Part shown: piece after piece, positions 50,597-58,336 of the stretch
How positions within the stretch are numbered: the first letter of the stretch is position 1
How the letters are laid out: every line of letters begins with the position of its first letter
Origin: an uncultured Clostridium sp.
Lineage (GTDB): Bacteria > Bacillota > Clostridia > TANB77 > CAG-508
Length of the DNA stretch: 64,000 bases
Direction of reading: 5' to 3'
Assembly: GCA_900552555.1 (NCBI GenBank)
Contig: URZW01000003.1
Coordinates: 49,051-113,050, forward strand
Position numbers and translations under genes: made by a program
The notes under the pieces: model-generated
Seen by the model: the letters and a program-made list of their open reading frames with translations, nothing else
What the model was told of the DNA's origin: nothing
Databases searched by the model: none

Positions 50597-53014
50597 ATGG
50601 CTGAAACAAGTAAAAATAAAATATATTACAACGATAATGAGAATAGTGTAGCAGATGTACTTACTGATATGAAAAAAATGGCAGAAAGTACAGATGAAGC
50701 AATTGAAAAATCAAAATATGATGATACACAAACAAAAAAAGATATATCAAATATTCAAAAAGAACAAATAACACAGAACACAGACATATCAAACATAAAA
50801 AAAGAACAAGAAACACAAAATACTAATATAGAAGAAAACAACAGTAAAATAGTAGAACTCCAAACTGAAAAAGCAAAACTAGAAAAAGAGTTAAAAGAAA
50901 TGCAAGAGGATTTTTATCAAGCTAGCATAAGAGGACAAGCTAGTGGAGAATACATACATGTAGAAGACAGTAGCAACTGTAGAGCAAAAATTGGAATTGG
51001 TGGAAATCACGAGCAAGAGACGAGAAGTGGAAAGAATTACTTAAATACACTTGCTAAATACAAAGCAGGAGATACAGTAACAATAGAGGGAATAACTTAC
51101 ACATTTAACAATGATGGCTCTATAACATTAAACGGAACTGCATCTGCAACAGCAAACTCAAATTTAGATTTTTCGGTAGATGCTCAAAAAATAAATGGAA
51201 CAAATAAGAAAATAGTTGGTTTATTGACTGGTTCTCAAGTACCTTCTAAAATGGCATTAACAGCATATACGAGTACGTGGGGAGCAAATCCAACATTGAC
51301 ATTTTCAGAAGTTAATAAAAGTTTAACTATAAATATGCAATCAAATGCGGAATATACAATATTTAGAATATCAGTATATAGCGGAACAACTGTAAATAAT
51401 CAAACAGTATATTATCAAATATTAGATACATCAGTGAATGATTTAACATACGAACAATACGGAGCAAGTCCATCACCAAACTATCCAAGTGAGGTTAAGT
51501 GTGTTGGAAGTAATATAAATATATTTGACAAGGATAATCCAGATATGTTTTTGAATGGATTGACACCAGACAATTCAGGAAATATTGTTAGTACCTTAAC
51601 AGATACTACGAAAACAAATTACATTATTACGATAATAGTTCCTTGCAAAGGGAATAAACAATATACAATTTCAAGATGGTTAAGTGGTAAGACATTTATA
51701 GTATATGAAAGTGAAAAAAATAAATTCAATATTAATGATAAAGTTACATTATTAAAAAGAAATGATAATAGTGGAATTATAAATGAAACAATAGCAACTA
51801 GTGCAAATGCAAAGTATATTTTAGTTAAAATATATTCTACATGGGTAAATGAAGAAAATACATATAATGATTTAATATCAAGCATTAAGATTGAAAAAGG
51901 CACAGTAGCAACACCATGGTCACAACACGGTCAAGGTTGCATTAAAGTAACAAAATGTAATAAGAATATATATAACAAAAATAAAGAAATAATATGTAAT
52001 GGAGTAGGAGTAGGTTCAAGCGGTGAATTATTTTCACGTTCAGACCAGAAGTTATTGATTATTCCAATCTCAAAACTTGAAACCAATATAGCAATATCTT
52101 TAACAAAAACATTTTCATATAGTTTAAGATATGCTTTTAGCGATAAGATTGTAGAAAATATAGATTGTAAAATATTCAATACGGGTTATGTAGAAAATTC
52201 TACCACAATAAATATAAAAGTTAATAAAACAGTTCAAAATAATAAGCATAATTATCTATTGTTAAGTTTTACAAAAAAAGATAGTTATCCAGATTTACAA
52301 GTAGAATATAAAAAAGAGGTATCACAATACGAAGAACATCAAGGACAATCATACATAATGCCAACGCAACAATCATTTAAATCAGTTGGAGATATAAGGG
52401 ATACATTTATAAAAAAAGATGGTAAATGGTATGAAAGACATAATATATACAGATATCTATTTACTGGCAATGAGAATTTTAAAGCACTTGATAATAACTC
52501 TATATTTGGAATGAGAGTTACAGAGAATAAGGCAAAAATAGTATCAAAAAATAGTAGTGAAAATTTAACAAATTGTTTAAGCAATAGATTTGTAAATAAT
52601 ACACAGTCTAATACGGCAAAAATGAGTAATAAGATTGCGTTCAGTCAATGGTCAGATGCACAATTTTTATATTTATCAAAAATCAAAGATAGTGTTGGTG
52701 AACTAAAAAGTTATTTAGCAGCAAATGAAACATATGTAGATTATCCGCTAGAAACACCAATCGACATTGAATGTACAGAAGAACAAAGCAAAATCTTAGA
52801 TGAACTAACCAACGCAAGAACATATAAAAACGTAACAAACATAACAACAGATAGTAAAGCAATACTAAGCTTAGACTATGTAAAAGACCAAGAAACACAA
52901 AATAATAAAATGCAAAATGAAATAGACGAAATAAAGCAGTTGTTAAGCACAACACAAACAAGTGCATTATTGCTTGATAATATGCAAACTGATATAGAAA
53001 GCGAGGTGGAATAA
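50597..53014 (+). CDS. Tail fibre / host-recognition protein
   Basis: 805 residues. N-terminal coiled coil (about 15-110) with the repeat NIQKEQITQNTDISNIKKEQETQNTNI, then beta-rich modules (GDTVTIEGITYTFNNDGSITLNGTA; YEQYGASPSPNYPSEVKCVGS) and a second PSEV-like segment ending CTEEQSKILDELTNARTYKNVTNI. These are common in clostridial phage fibre and minor structural proteins. GAAAGGAG precedes the ATG. Confidence 0.8.
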   Translation: MAETSKNKIYYNDNENSVADVLTDMKKMAESTDEAIEKSKYDDTQTKKDISNIQKEQITQNTDISNIKKEQETQNTNIEENNSKIVELQTEKAKLEKELKEMQEDFYQASIRGQASGEYIHVEDSSNCRAKIGIGGNHEQETRSGKNYLNTLAKYKAGDTVTIEGITYTFNNDGSITLNGTASATANSNLDFSVDAQKINGTNKKIVGLLTGSQVPSKMALTAYTSTWGANPTLTFSEVNKSLTINMQSNAEYTIFRISVYSGTTVNNQTVYYQILDTSVNDLTYEQYGASPSPNYPSEVKCVGSNINIFDKDNPDMFLNGLTPDNSGNIVSTLTDTTKTNYIITIIVPCKGNKQYTISRWLSGKTFIVYESEKNKFNINDKVTLLKRNDNSGIINETIATSANAKYILVKIYSTWVNEENTYNDLISSIKIEKGTVATPWSQHGQGCIKVTKCNKNIYNKNKEIICNGVGVGSSGELFSRSDQKLLIIPISKLETNIAISLTKTFSYSLRYAFSDKIVENIDCKIFNTGYVENSTTINIKVNKTVQNNKHNYLLLSFTKKDSYPDLQVEYKKEVSQYEEHQGQSYIMPTQQSFKSVGDIRDTFIKKDGKWYERHNIYRYLFTGNENFKALDNNSIFGMRVTENKAKIVSKNSSENLTNCLSNRFVNNTQSNTAKMSNKIAFSQWSDAQFLYLSKIKDSVGELKSYLAANETYVDYPLETPIDIECTEEQSKILDELTNARTYKNVTNITTDSKAILSLDYVKDQETQNNKMQNEIDEIKQLLSTTQTSALLLDNMQTDIESEVE

Positions 53015-53218
53015 ATGATAGTTGAATTATTAAAGAAACTAATAACAAAAAAATATTACAAAGAAAAAGCAGACATTGAAAACAAACTAAATGTATTTTA
53101 TGCTATGAGTAAAATTACAGATGAAGAATATAGCGAATTAACATTACAAGTAGAAGATACATATGTAGAAGTAGTAGAAGAAGTTGAACAAACTGAAACA
53201 GCCAAGGAGGAAGAATAA
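53015..53218 (+). CDS. Small phage structural-region protein (XkdX-neighbour type)
   Basis: 67 residues: MIVELLKKLITKKYYKEKADIENKLNVFYAMSKITDEEYSELTLQVED..., helical hairpin with acidic tail. Common between fibre and holin genes; function unknown. The start is coupled to the previous stop. Confidence 0.65.
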   Translation: MIVELLKKLITKKYYKEKADIENKLNVFYAMSKITDEEYSELTLQVEDTYVEVVEEVEQTETAKEEE

Positions 53219-53538
53219 TGCAAGATACAGAACTAATCGAAAAAGTAGCTCACTTAGAAGAACGAGAAAAGTCAAACACAAAAAGAATAGATGCTGTTGA
53301 AAATAAAGTTGAAAATATATATGACTTAACATTAAGTGTAAGAGAAATAGCAACAGAAATGAAAGCAATGAGAGAAGACCAAAACAAAATGAACGAACGC
53401 TTGAAAATAATAGAAGAAAAGCCAATTAAGGATTATGAAGACACTAAAAAACAAGTAAAAAGCAAAGTAATTTCTTTTATAACTGGAATAATATTAACAG
53501 CGATAGCTTTTGCGTTAGGATTAAGTAAATTTATGTAA
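53218..53538 (+). CDS. XhlA-like holin/hemolysin protein
   Basis: 106 residues: coiled coil (about 5-75) and one C-terminal transmembrane helix (SFITGIILTAIAFALGLSKFM). This matches XhlA-type proteins that act with the holin in lysis. No separate multi-span holin is seen. AAGGAGG precedes the ATG. Confidence 0.75.
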   Translation: MQDTELIEKVAHLEEREKSNTKRIDAVENKVENIYDLTLSVREIATEMKAMREDQNKMNERLKIIEEKPIKDYEDTKKQVKSKVISFITGIILTAIAFALGLSKFM

Positions 53539-53550
53539 GAGGTGATAACA

Positions 53551-55080
53551 ATGAAAGAAAAATTGAAAAATATATTCAAAAATAAAGAGCGTACAATAGG
53601 CTTAATAATATCAATATTATGTGCTAGTTCTTTACTATTAAATTGCTATTTAGAATATGACAGAACAGGACAAGTTGATACAAATAAAATATCAGAAGCA
53701 ATAAATACAGTAGTAGATGAAATAAACAAATCTAGTACAGAAATACCAAATTTAACAGAAACAGACGAACAAAGTCTAGAAGTTCAAGAAACAGAGTCAG
53801 AAGGCTTTGAAGAGCAAGGAATAGTAGCATATAATGGAGCGGAAAAAGCACCAAATGTTCAAGTAGGAGAATATGCAGGATTAACATATTATTCGCAATT
53901 AGACAATAGATGGCGTTATAATATGTATTCTAGTGTAGGAAATAGTTCACAAACAATAGGAACATCAGGATGTGGACCAACTTCTGCAGCAATGGTTGTT
54001 TCAAGTATAAAAGGTAATATAGCACCAGACCAAATGGCAAATTTATATGTAAATTATGGTTATCGTTCTGCAAATCAAGGAACATACTGGAGTGCATTCA
54101 AATGGACAGCAGATGTATTTGATATTGGATATAGTGAATGTTATAAATTAGATGATGCAGTAGCAAAATTAAAAGATAATCATTATATAATAGCAAGTTG
54201 TAATCAAGGTTTATTTACATATGGAGGACATTTTATTGTTCTAGTAGGAGTCGAAGGAGATTATATAAAAGTATATGACCCTTATTTGTACAATGGAAAA
54301 TTTGATGTAAGTTCTAGAAGAGGAAAAACAACAGTTAGTGGTAATACAGTATATGTATCAATTGAAAACTTTAGAGCGTATGCTAATTACCAAAAATTCT
54401 TCTGTTTTAAAAATGATAGAACAGACATAAAAGAAAATACAACTACAACGGTAGTAACAGATAACACAACATCAAATGTAAATACAGTAAATTATCAAGT
54501 TAGAATTACAGCAAATAGTGGTTTAAATATAAGAGCTGGAGCAAGTACATCATATGCAAGAGTTGGTGGATATGCAAAAGGTTCAATAGTAACTATATTA
54601 GCAGAAAGCAATGGATTTGGTAAAACAGATAGAGGATGGATATCTTTAGCATATACAAGTAGAGATATCAGTACATTAAATACTGTTCAAACAGTCGGAC
54701 AAACTAAGAAATTAACTAGAGCTAGTATCTTATATAGTAATTCAAATTTAACAGGCTATAGATATAATTACAAAGCAAATACAACTATAACAATACTACA
54801 AAACATATCAAGTAATGTAGATAAAATTAGAGTTAATATGACTGGTAGAATTGCATACATAAACAAAAGTAATTACACAAATGTATCAGCAAAACAAAGT
54901 ACAACTAGAAAGATAAAAGCATGTACATTATACTCAAAATCAAATTTGAGTGGTGTAAGATATCAATATAAAGCTAATACTTCTGTTGTTGTTTTGCAAC
55001 ATGTTAATTCTTATGTTGATAAGGTAAGAGTTAGAATGACGGGTAGAATTGCTTATATTAATGTTAATAATTATAGATAA
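53551..55080 (+). CDS. Endolysin: anchored C39-like peptidase with SH3 domains
   Basis: 509 residues from ATG 53551 after GAGGTGAT. N-terminal signal anchor (about 15-35), a C39-type papain-like peptidase with GTSGCGPTSAAMVVSS (Cys), GGHFIVLVGV (His) and YDPYLYNGKF (Asp), then an SH3b domain (about 315-370, SGLNIRAGASTSYARVGGY) and two further SH3-like repeats (STTRKIKACTLYSKSNLSG). It cleaves peptidoglycan peptides for lysis. The membrane anchor is atypical for classic endolysins. Confidence 0.82.
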   Translation: MKEKLKNIFKNKERTIGLIISILCASSLLLNCYLEYDRTGQVDTNKISEAINTVVDEINKSSTEIPNLTETDEQSLEVQETESEGFEEQGIVAYNGAEKAPNVQVGEYAGLTYYSQLDNRWRYNMYSSVGNSSQTIGTSGCGPTSAAMVVSSIKGNIAPDQMANLYVNYGYRSANQGTYWSAFKWTADVFDIGYSECYKLDDAVAKLKDNHYIIASCNQGLFTYGGHFIVLVGVEGDYIKVYDPYLYNGKFDVSSRRGKTTVSGNTVYVSIENFRAYANYQKFFCFKNDRTDIKENTTTTVVTDNTTSNVNTVNYQVRITANSGLNIRAGASTSYARVGGYAKGSIVTILAESNGFGKTDRGWISLAYTSRDISTLNTVQTVGQTKKLTRASILYSNSNLTGYRYNYKANTTITILQNISSNVDKIRVNMTGRIAYINKSNYTNVSAKQSTTRKIKACTLYSKSNLSGVRYQYKANTSVVVLQHVNSYVDKVRVRMTGRIAYINVNNYR

Positions 55081-55082
55081 AA

Positions 55083-55121
55083 AAAAGAGGTAAGTTGATT
55101 AATTTCAATTTACCTCTTTTT
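55083..55121 (+). terminator. Late-operon terminator
   Basis: AAAGAGGTAA pairs with TTACCTCTTT followed by T run, right after the endolysin stop. Confidence 0.85.
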
Positions 55122-55375
55122 GTGTTTTATGGCTTAAAATCAAGGTATATAATTACATTGATTAAAAAATAAAACGGCTTAAAATTGATTGTGAAGGCTT
55201 GATTTTTGGCTAAAAATAAGCATTTTTTACTTGAAATCATATAAAATTTATGATATAATGTTGACAGATAGAAAAAGAAATGTTACAATTTTGTAACAGA
55301 AATATTACATTTATTTTAAATAATTGTAATATCTATTGACACAAATGAATAATAATATTATTATAATAAAAAAGA

Positions 55376-55400
55376 AAGAGAGAACTTCTTCTCTCTGTCT
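55376..55400 (-). terminator. Terminator of the minus-strand membrane peptide
   Basis: GAGAGAAG / CTTCTCTC on the minus strand followed by TTTCTTTTTT. Confidence 0.7.
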
Positions 55401-55405
55401 ACCGC

Positions 55406-55579
55406 TTATCTAATTGAATTGGAGTTCTCCGCACGAACTTCAATTTTTTCTTTTGAGAAAGATAGGTATGTATTGTATCTTATTGTGGCACACAAAAACA
55501 CAAAAAACCCAATTATAAATGCTATTAAAGCTCTACCGAGATATTTTATTGCTAAAACGTTGATGTTACTTTTTTCCAA
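55406..55579 (-). CDS. Small single-span membrane protein
   Basis: 57 residues from TTG 55579 with AAGGGAG 8 nt upstream: MEKSNINVLAIKYLGRALIAFIIGFFVFLC... then a soluble tail. It lies outside the late operon on the minus strand with its own terminator, a lysogen-expressed arrangement. A longer reading upstream is less likely because it crosses a structured leader. Confidence 0.55.
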   Translation of the reverse strand: MEKSNINVLAIKYLGRALIAFIIGFFVFLCATIRYNTYLSFSKEKIEVRAENSNSIR

Positions 55580-55616
55580 CTTTATCACTCCCTTCTTAGC
55601 AAAGTTTAAACTGCGG

Positions 55617-55695
55617 AACAGGTACAGTTTATCAACAGTTATGGAAGAAAACTGCCTTGCTATCAGCAGCATAACTGCTGATTAATATACCTGTT
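55617..55695. ncRNA. Structured leader or small RNA near the membrane peptide
   Basis: AACAGGTA (55617-55624) pairs with TACCTGTT (55688-55695), enclosing GCAGC-ATAA-CTGC and other hairpins. It could be an antisense regulator or the 5' leader of the minus-strand gene. No known family recognised. Confidence 0.35.
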
Positions 55696-55769
55696 GCTAG
55701 AGTGATATATAAACGATAAACACAATATATCAAAAATATAAGATAATGTCAATAAAAAGTCGAAAAAAC

Positions 55770-55820
55770 TGTGGATAATTTTTTATGAATTGTGGAAAGA
55801 AATTTTAAAAATGTGGATAA
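55770..55820. promoter_or_regulatory. Three DnaA-box-like repeats at 21-bp spacing
   Basis: TGTGGATAA (55770), TGTGGAAAG (55791) and TGTGGATAA (55812): the complement of the DnaA box TTATCCACA, spaced exactly 21 bp (two helical turns) in AT-rich DNA. Confidence 0.6.
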
Positions 55821-55842
55821 CTTTGTAAAATAATGTAAAATC

Positions 55843-55886
55843 TTCGACACCGTTCGACACACAAAATTAACATAATATGTTATAAT
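55843..55886 (+). promoter_or_regulatory. Promoter region with TTCGACAC direct repeats, copy 2
   Basis: TTCGACAC-CG-TTCGACAC, then TATGTTATAAT with about 21 bp from the second box to the -10. Parallel to 35299-35342. Confidence 0.55.
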
Positions 55887-55904
55887 ACATATGAGGTGAT
55901 GAAT

Positions 55905-56081
55905 ATGAACGAAGCATATAACAATTCACTACAAATGATGAAATATTTAGGAATAAGATTAACAAGAAAGCAGTATACAGAATTAGCAAAAAGATTTAAC
56001 TTATTAAGCATACAGAGTTTGCAATTTATGTCAAAAAGAAGTTATGAAAGCATAATGAGAGCAATTTTAAAAGAAGCATAA
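55905..56081 (+). CDS. Small phage right-end protein, repeat-domain type
   Basis: 58 residues from ATG 55905 (GAGGTGAT upstream): MNEAYNNSLQMMKYLGIRLTRKQYTELAKRFNLLSIQSLQFMSKRSYESIMRAILKEA. The pattern L..K.Y.ELAK...LLS..SLQ..S resembles the C-terminal part of the gene at 56408 (WNQIAKEKYLLSSTSMQYIS). Perhaps a small helical DNA-binding module. Unknown function. Confidence 0.6.
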   Translation: MNEAYNNSLQMMKYLGIRLTRKQYTELAKRFNLLSIQSLQFMSKRSYESIMRAILKEA

Positions 56082-56083
56082 TT

Positions 56084-56107
56084 AGTCCCAGAAATGGGGC
56101 TTTTTCT
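56084..56107 (+). terminator. Terminator after the 58-residue gene
   Basis: AGTCCCA / TGGGGCT stem, then TTTTTCTTTT. Confidence 0.75.
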
Positions 56108-56147
56108 TTTTGTGTATAATTTTTTTAAGAATGTATATAATATAAAC

Positions 56148-56426
56148 ATGATTAATTATTATGAAAAAAGTAAAAAAGAATTTATAAAATATATAAACGA
56201 AAATCCAAATGTGTCAAGAAAAGAATGGGACGAGTACGCACATGAAAATTGCTTATTTAGTGCATTTACTATATGTTGTCATGAAATAGATGAAATTACA
56301 TTAATGTTGTTACAAGCACAAAGTAAAAGTGAGTTTGAATTTTTAAAAGAAAAGTTTACAATAAAGTCAAATAAACACTTCAATTTTTTAAGAAAAGCGA
56401 GGGAAAAATGGCACAAGATAGTATAA
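56148..56426 (+). CDS. Right-end phage protein with the same helical module
   Basis: 92 residues from ATG 56148; an earlier in-frame start would lie in the terminator. NPNVSRKEWDEYAHENCLFSAFTICCHEID matches the module seen in both neighbours. It overlaps the next start by 19 bp. No ribosome site is obvious. Unknown function. Confidence 0.55.
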   Translation: MINYYEKSKKEFIKYINENPNVSRKEWDEYAHENCLFSAFTICCHEIDEITLMLLQAQSKSEFEFLKEKFTIKSNKHFNFLRKAREKWHKIV

Positions 56427-56782
56427 AAAGAATCAGAAGTTTAAGAAATAAATTGCATAAAAGTATAAAGAAAAATGGCTTAGATTCAGACGAAACTAGA
56501 AAAATAAGCGACGAGATGGATATATTAATAAATGAATATTACAATAATATACAACAAATAGAATATCCTGCCGACAGCGAAATGAAACTATATTATGAGC
56601 AGTCTTATAGAGCAATGAAAACGACTACGCAACAATTAGAAAGATTTCCGTCAATACAAGAGTGGAATCAAATCGCAAAAGAAAAATATTTATTGAGCAG
56701 CACATCCATGCAATATATTTCAAAACTTAATTGGAATTATTTAAGAACAAAAATTTTAAGAGAATTAAACATGGAAATATAA
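56408..56782 (+). CDS. Spo0E-like N-terminal domain fused to the right-end module
   Basis: 124 residues. Residues about 7-43, IRSLRNKLHKSIKKNGLDSDETRKISDEMDILINEYY, fit the Spo0E-like aspartyl-phosphatase motif (LR.KL...I...GL.S.E...IS..MD.LI..YY). Spo0E proteins dephosphorylate Spo0A-P and block sporulation entry. The C-terminal half carries PSIQEWNQIAKEKYLLSSTSMQYISK, shared with neighbours. AGCGAGGG precedes the ATG. A prophage role in delaying host sporulation is inferred. Confidence 0.65.
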   Translation: MAQDSIKRIRSLRNKLHKSIKKNGLDSDETRKISDEMDILINEYYNNIQQIEYPADSEMKLYYEQSYRAMKTTTQQLERFPSIQEWNQIAKEKYLLSSTSMQYISKLNWNYLRTKILRELNMEI

Positions 56783-56808
56783 AAATATAAAAAAATCAAA
56801 AAAATTTT

Positions 56809-56840
56809 TCCGCACAGTTACTGACTTTGCGGACTTTTTT
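56809..56840 (+). terminator. Terminator after the Spo0E-like gene
   Basis: TCCGCA / TGCGGA with a loop of about 13 nt, then TTTTTT. Confidence 0.75.
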
Positions 56841-57028
56841 GTCGAAAACGAGATTGGAAAACTTGACATTATTTTTCATTCATATAAAATAAGAAAGAAG
56901 AAGATAAGAGATTGCCGTCAACTATCTTCTTCCAACCATAAAAATTTCATACTTAAAAATAAGTACATATACAGTATAACTTCTAAAGTATGAAATGTCA
57001 AATTTTTATATGAAAGAAGGTTTAAGCT

Positions 57029-57319
57029 ATGAAAGATGTAGTAAAAAATGAAATAGTAAACGAAAATCAAAGAAAAATATTTACAAAAAATGATGGAAAG
57101 GATATAATAGATAAGAAATATAACCTCTTTGCTGCAAATAACAAAAAATATTTGCAAAGGAAGGGATTGTTTATGAAAAACACAAAAGAAATAATATTAG
57201 ATGAAGTAACAAAAGAATTAAATTGGAAAGAAAAAATTATAGCAAAGATATTTAATAAAACTTTTAATAAAGTTGCAAATTTGATTAGAATTAATATTGT
57301 AAATCAAATGTTAAAGTAA
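57029..57319 (+). CDS. Small right-end phage protein (two possible starts)
   Basis: The full frame is 96 residues from ATG 57029 (AGAAGG upstream). An internal ATG at 57173, with AAGGAAGGG before it, gives a 48-residue protein (MKNTKEIILDEVTKELNWKEKIIAKIFNKTFNKV...). A hairpin CTTTGC...GCAAAG at about 57126-57159 lies between the two starts and could control the second. The stop codon is inside the arm-site repeat. Unknown function. Confidence 0.55.
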   Translation: MKDVVKNEIVNENQRKIFTKNDGKDIIDKKYNLFAANNKKYLQRKGLFMKNTKEIILDEVTKELNWKEKIIAKIFNKTFNKVANLIRINIVNQMLK

Positions 57320-57339
57320 TGCAATAAATAATGCAATAG
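57317..57339. promoter_or_regulatory. Putative integrase arm-type sites, right
   Basis: TAATGCAATAA and TAATGCAATAG in tandem, the same direction and nearly the same spacing as at 21876-21897. Confidence 0.6.
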
Positions 57340-57451
57340 AAAAAGTTTTATAAATATATCATAGATTTATCAAAAGTTGAATTTATTGAAAACACTAAGT
57401 ATATGGTTGTGTACTATATTTGAAAATTTATAGAAAGTATTGTAAAATGGC

Positions 57452-57462
57452 TGTAAGCTCCA
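57452..57462 (+). other. attR: attR core
   Basis: TGTAAGCTCCA, exact repeat of the tRNA-Thr 3' end. It marks the right end of the prophage. Confidence 0.85.
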
Positions 57463-57502
57463 ATGACGTATCTGTTCGAACTAATAGAACAGATAGATAT
57501 GA

Positions 57503-57531
57503 AAATCAATCAGTAAAATGGTTGATTTTTT
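57503..57531 (+). terminator. Displaced original terminator of tRNA-Thr
   Basis: AAATCAATCA / TGGTTGATTT with T run, 40 bp right of attR, where the tRNA terminator would have been before integration. Confidence 0.6.
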
Positions 57532-57580
57532 CTTTTGCAAAAAATCATCCTAATTCTATATAGAAAGGATGGTGCTTGAT

Positions 57581-57850
57581 ATGAAGATAATTAAGCAAGA
57601 ACTAGAATTTGAGGAATGTCTAAAACAACGACTTGAATTTATATGTGAGTTTTCAAAAGTTACTCCTACTTTTATCAATGGTAGTATTAGAAAATTAGAT
57701 AAAACTAATCTTACATATATTGAGCCACATAGAGTGATTATTAAAAATATTACTATTTTAGTTTTTAACTATTCAAATGATGTGTATATTTCAAATTTGA
57801 CTAAAAAGATTAAATTATCAGAGTTAGAAGAATATTTGAAAAATATATAA
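57581..57850 (+). CDS. Unknown 89-residue protein
   Basis: MKIIKQELEFEECLKQRLEFICEFSKVTPTF..., alpha/beta, soluble. AGAAAGGATGG precedes the ATG. First gene right of the prophage. No family recognised. Codon use is like the host. Confidence 0.6.
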   Translation: MKIIKQELEFEECLKQRLEFICEFSKVTPTFINGSIRKLDKTNLTYIEPHRVIIKNITILVFNYSNDVYISNLTKKIKLSELEEYLKNI

Positions 57851-57957
57851 ATTGATTAGTGTCAAGAAGTTTCGGAAAATAATCCGATAAAATAATAATT
57901 TTTACGAAGCATAAAGATAATATGAGTTATATTTATGTTTCATTGTTAAATAAACTT

Positions 57958-58210
57958 CCGGCTGTGCCGGTAGTATAATAGGCGTTAGCTTTGTAGCAAA
58001 GCAACTCCTTTCATGTTATAATATCAATATGTTTCGACGCATAAATGATAAAATAAATGAAAGGAGTTGCGTATCATGAATAGTATATTCAGTAAGAAAA
58101 CTAAAGAAGAAAGTACTACATATGATACAATGTCAAGTTTATCACATACAAAATGGAATTGCAAATATCATACACTATTAATAGCCTGTAGAATTTGCAA
58201 TATTATGTAA
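57958..58210 (+). mobile_element. IS200/IS605-type element remnant
   Basis: An end-like hairpin CCGGC-TGT-GCCGG (57958-57970) precedes a decayed tnpA. The right part, including the catalytic HUH and Tyr region, is missing. Confidence 0.6.
58076..58210 (+). pseudogene. tnpA: Truncated IS200-family TnpA transposase
   Basis: 44 residues after AAAGGAG. SSLSHTKWNCKYH matches the conserved beginning of Y1 (HUH) transposases of IS200/IS605, which should continue IVFAPKYRR. Instead the frame runs HTLLIACRICNIM and stops. Clearly inactive. Confidence 0.75.
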
Positions 58211-58336
58211 AATATAGTATAATAAGGTATAGGACTTTTCATATAAGTAGCCCTTACCAAAATTTGGAGGGCGCTATGTCCTCCAAGCTACGTAATTTCA
58301 TGTAAACATTAAAAAATAAATAAGGAGGACAAAAAC

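Larger units (their letters stand above)
21804..57462. mobile_element. Siphovirus-type prophage integrated in tRNA-Thr (about 35.7 kb)
   Basis: The last 11 bases of the tRNA (TGTAAGCTCCA, 21804-21814) recur at 57452-57462. Between them lies a full modular order: integrase, repressor, replication, late regulator, terminase, HK97-type head, siphovirus tail, holin, endolysin. All structural classes are represented. Whether it can be induced depends on how the CGG-split genes are expressed, because repressor, head protease and tail proteins are among them. Confidence 0.93.

Noticed and set aside
56094..56147. Extended start for the gene at 56148
   Set aside because: The extension would begin within the preceding terminator stem and T run, and it encodes only Phe/Tyr-rich noise.
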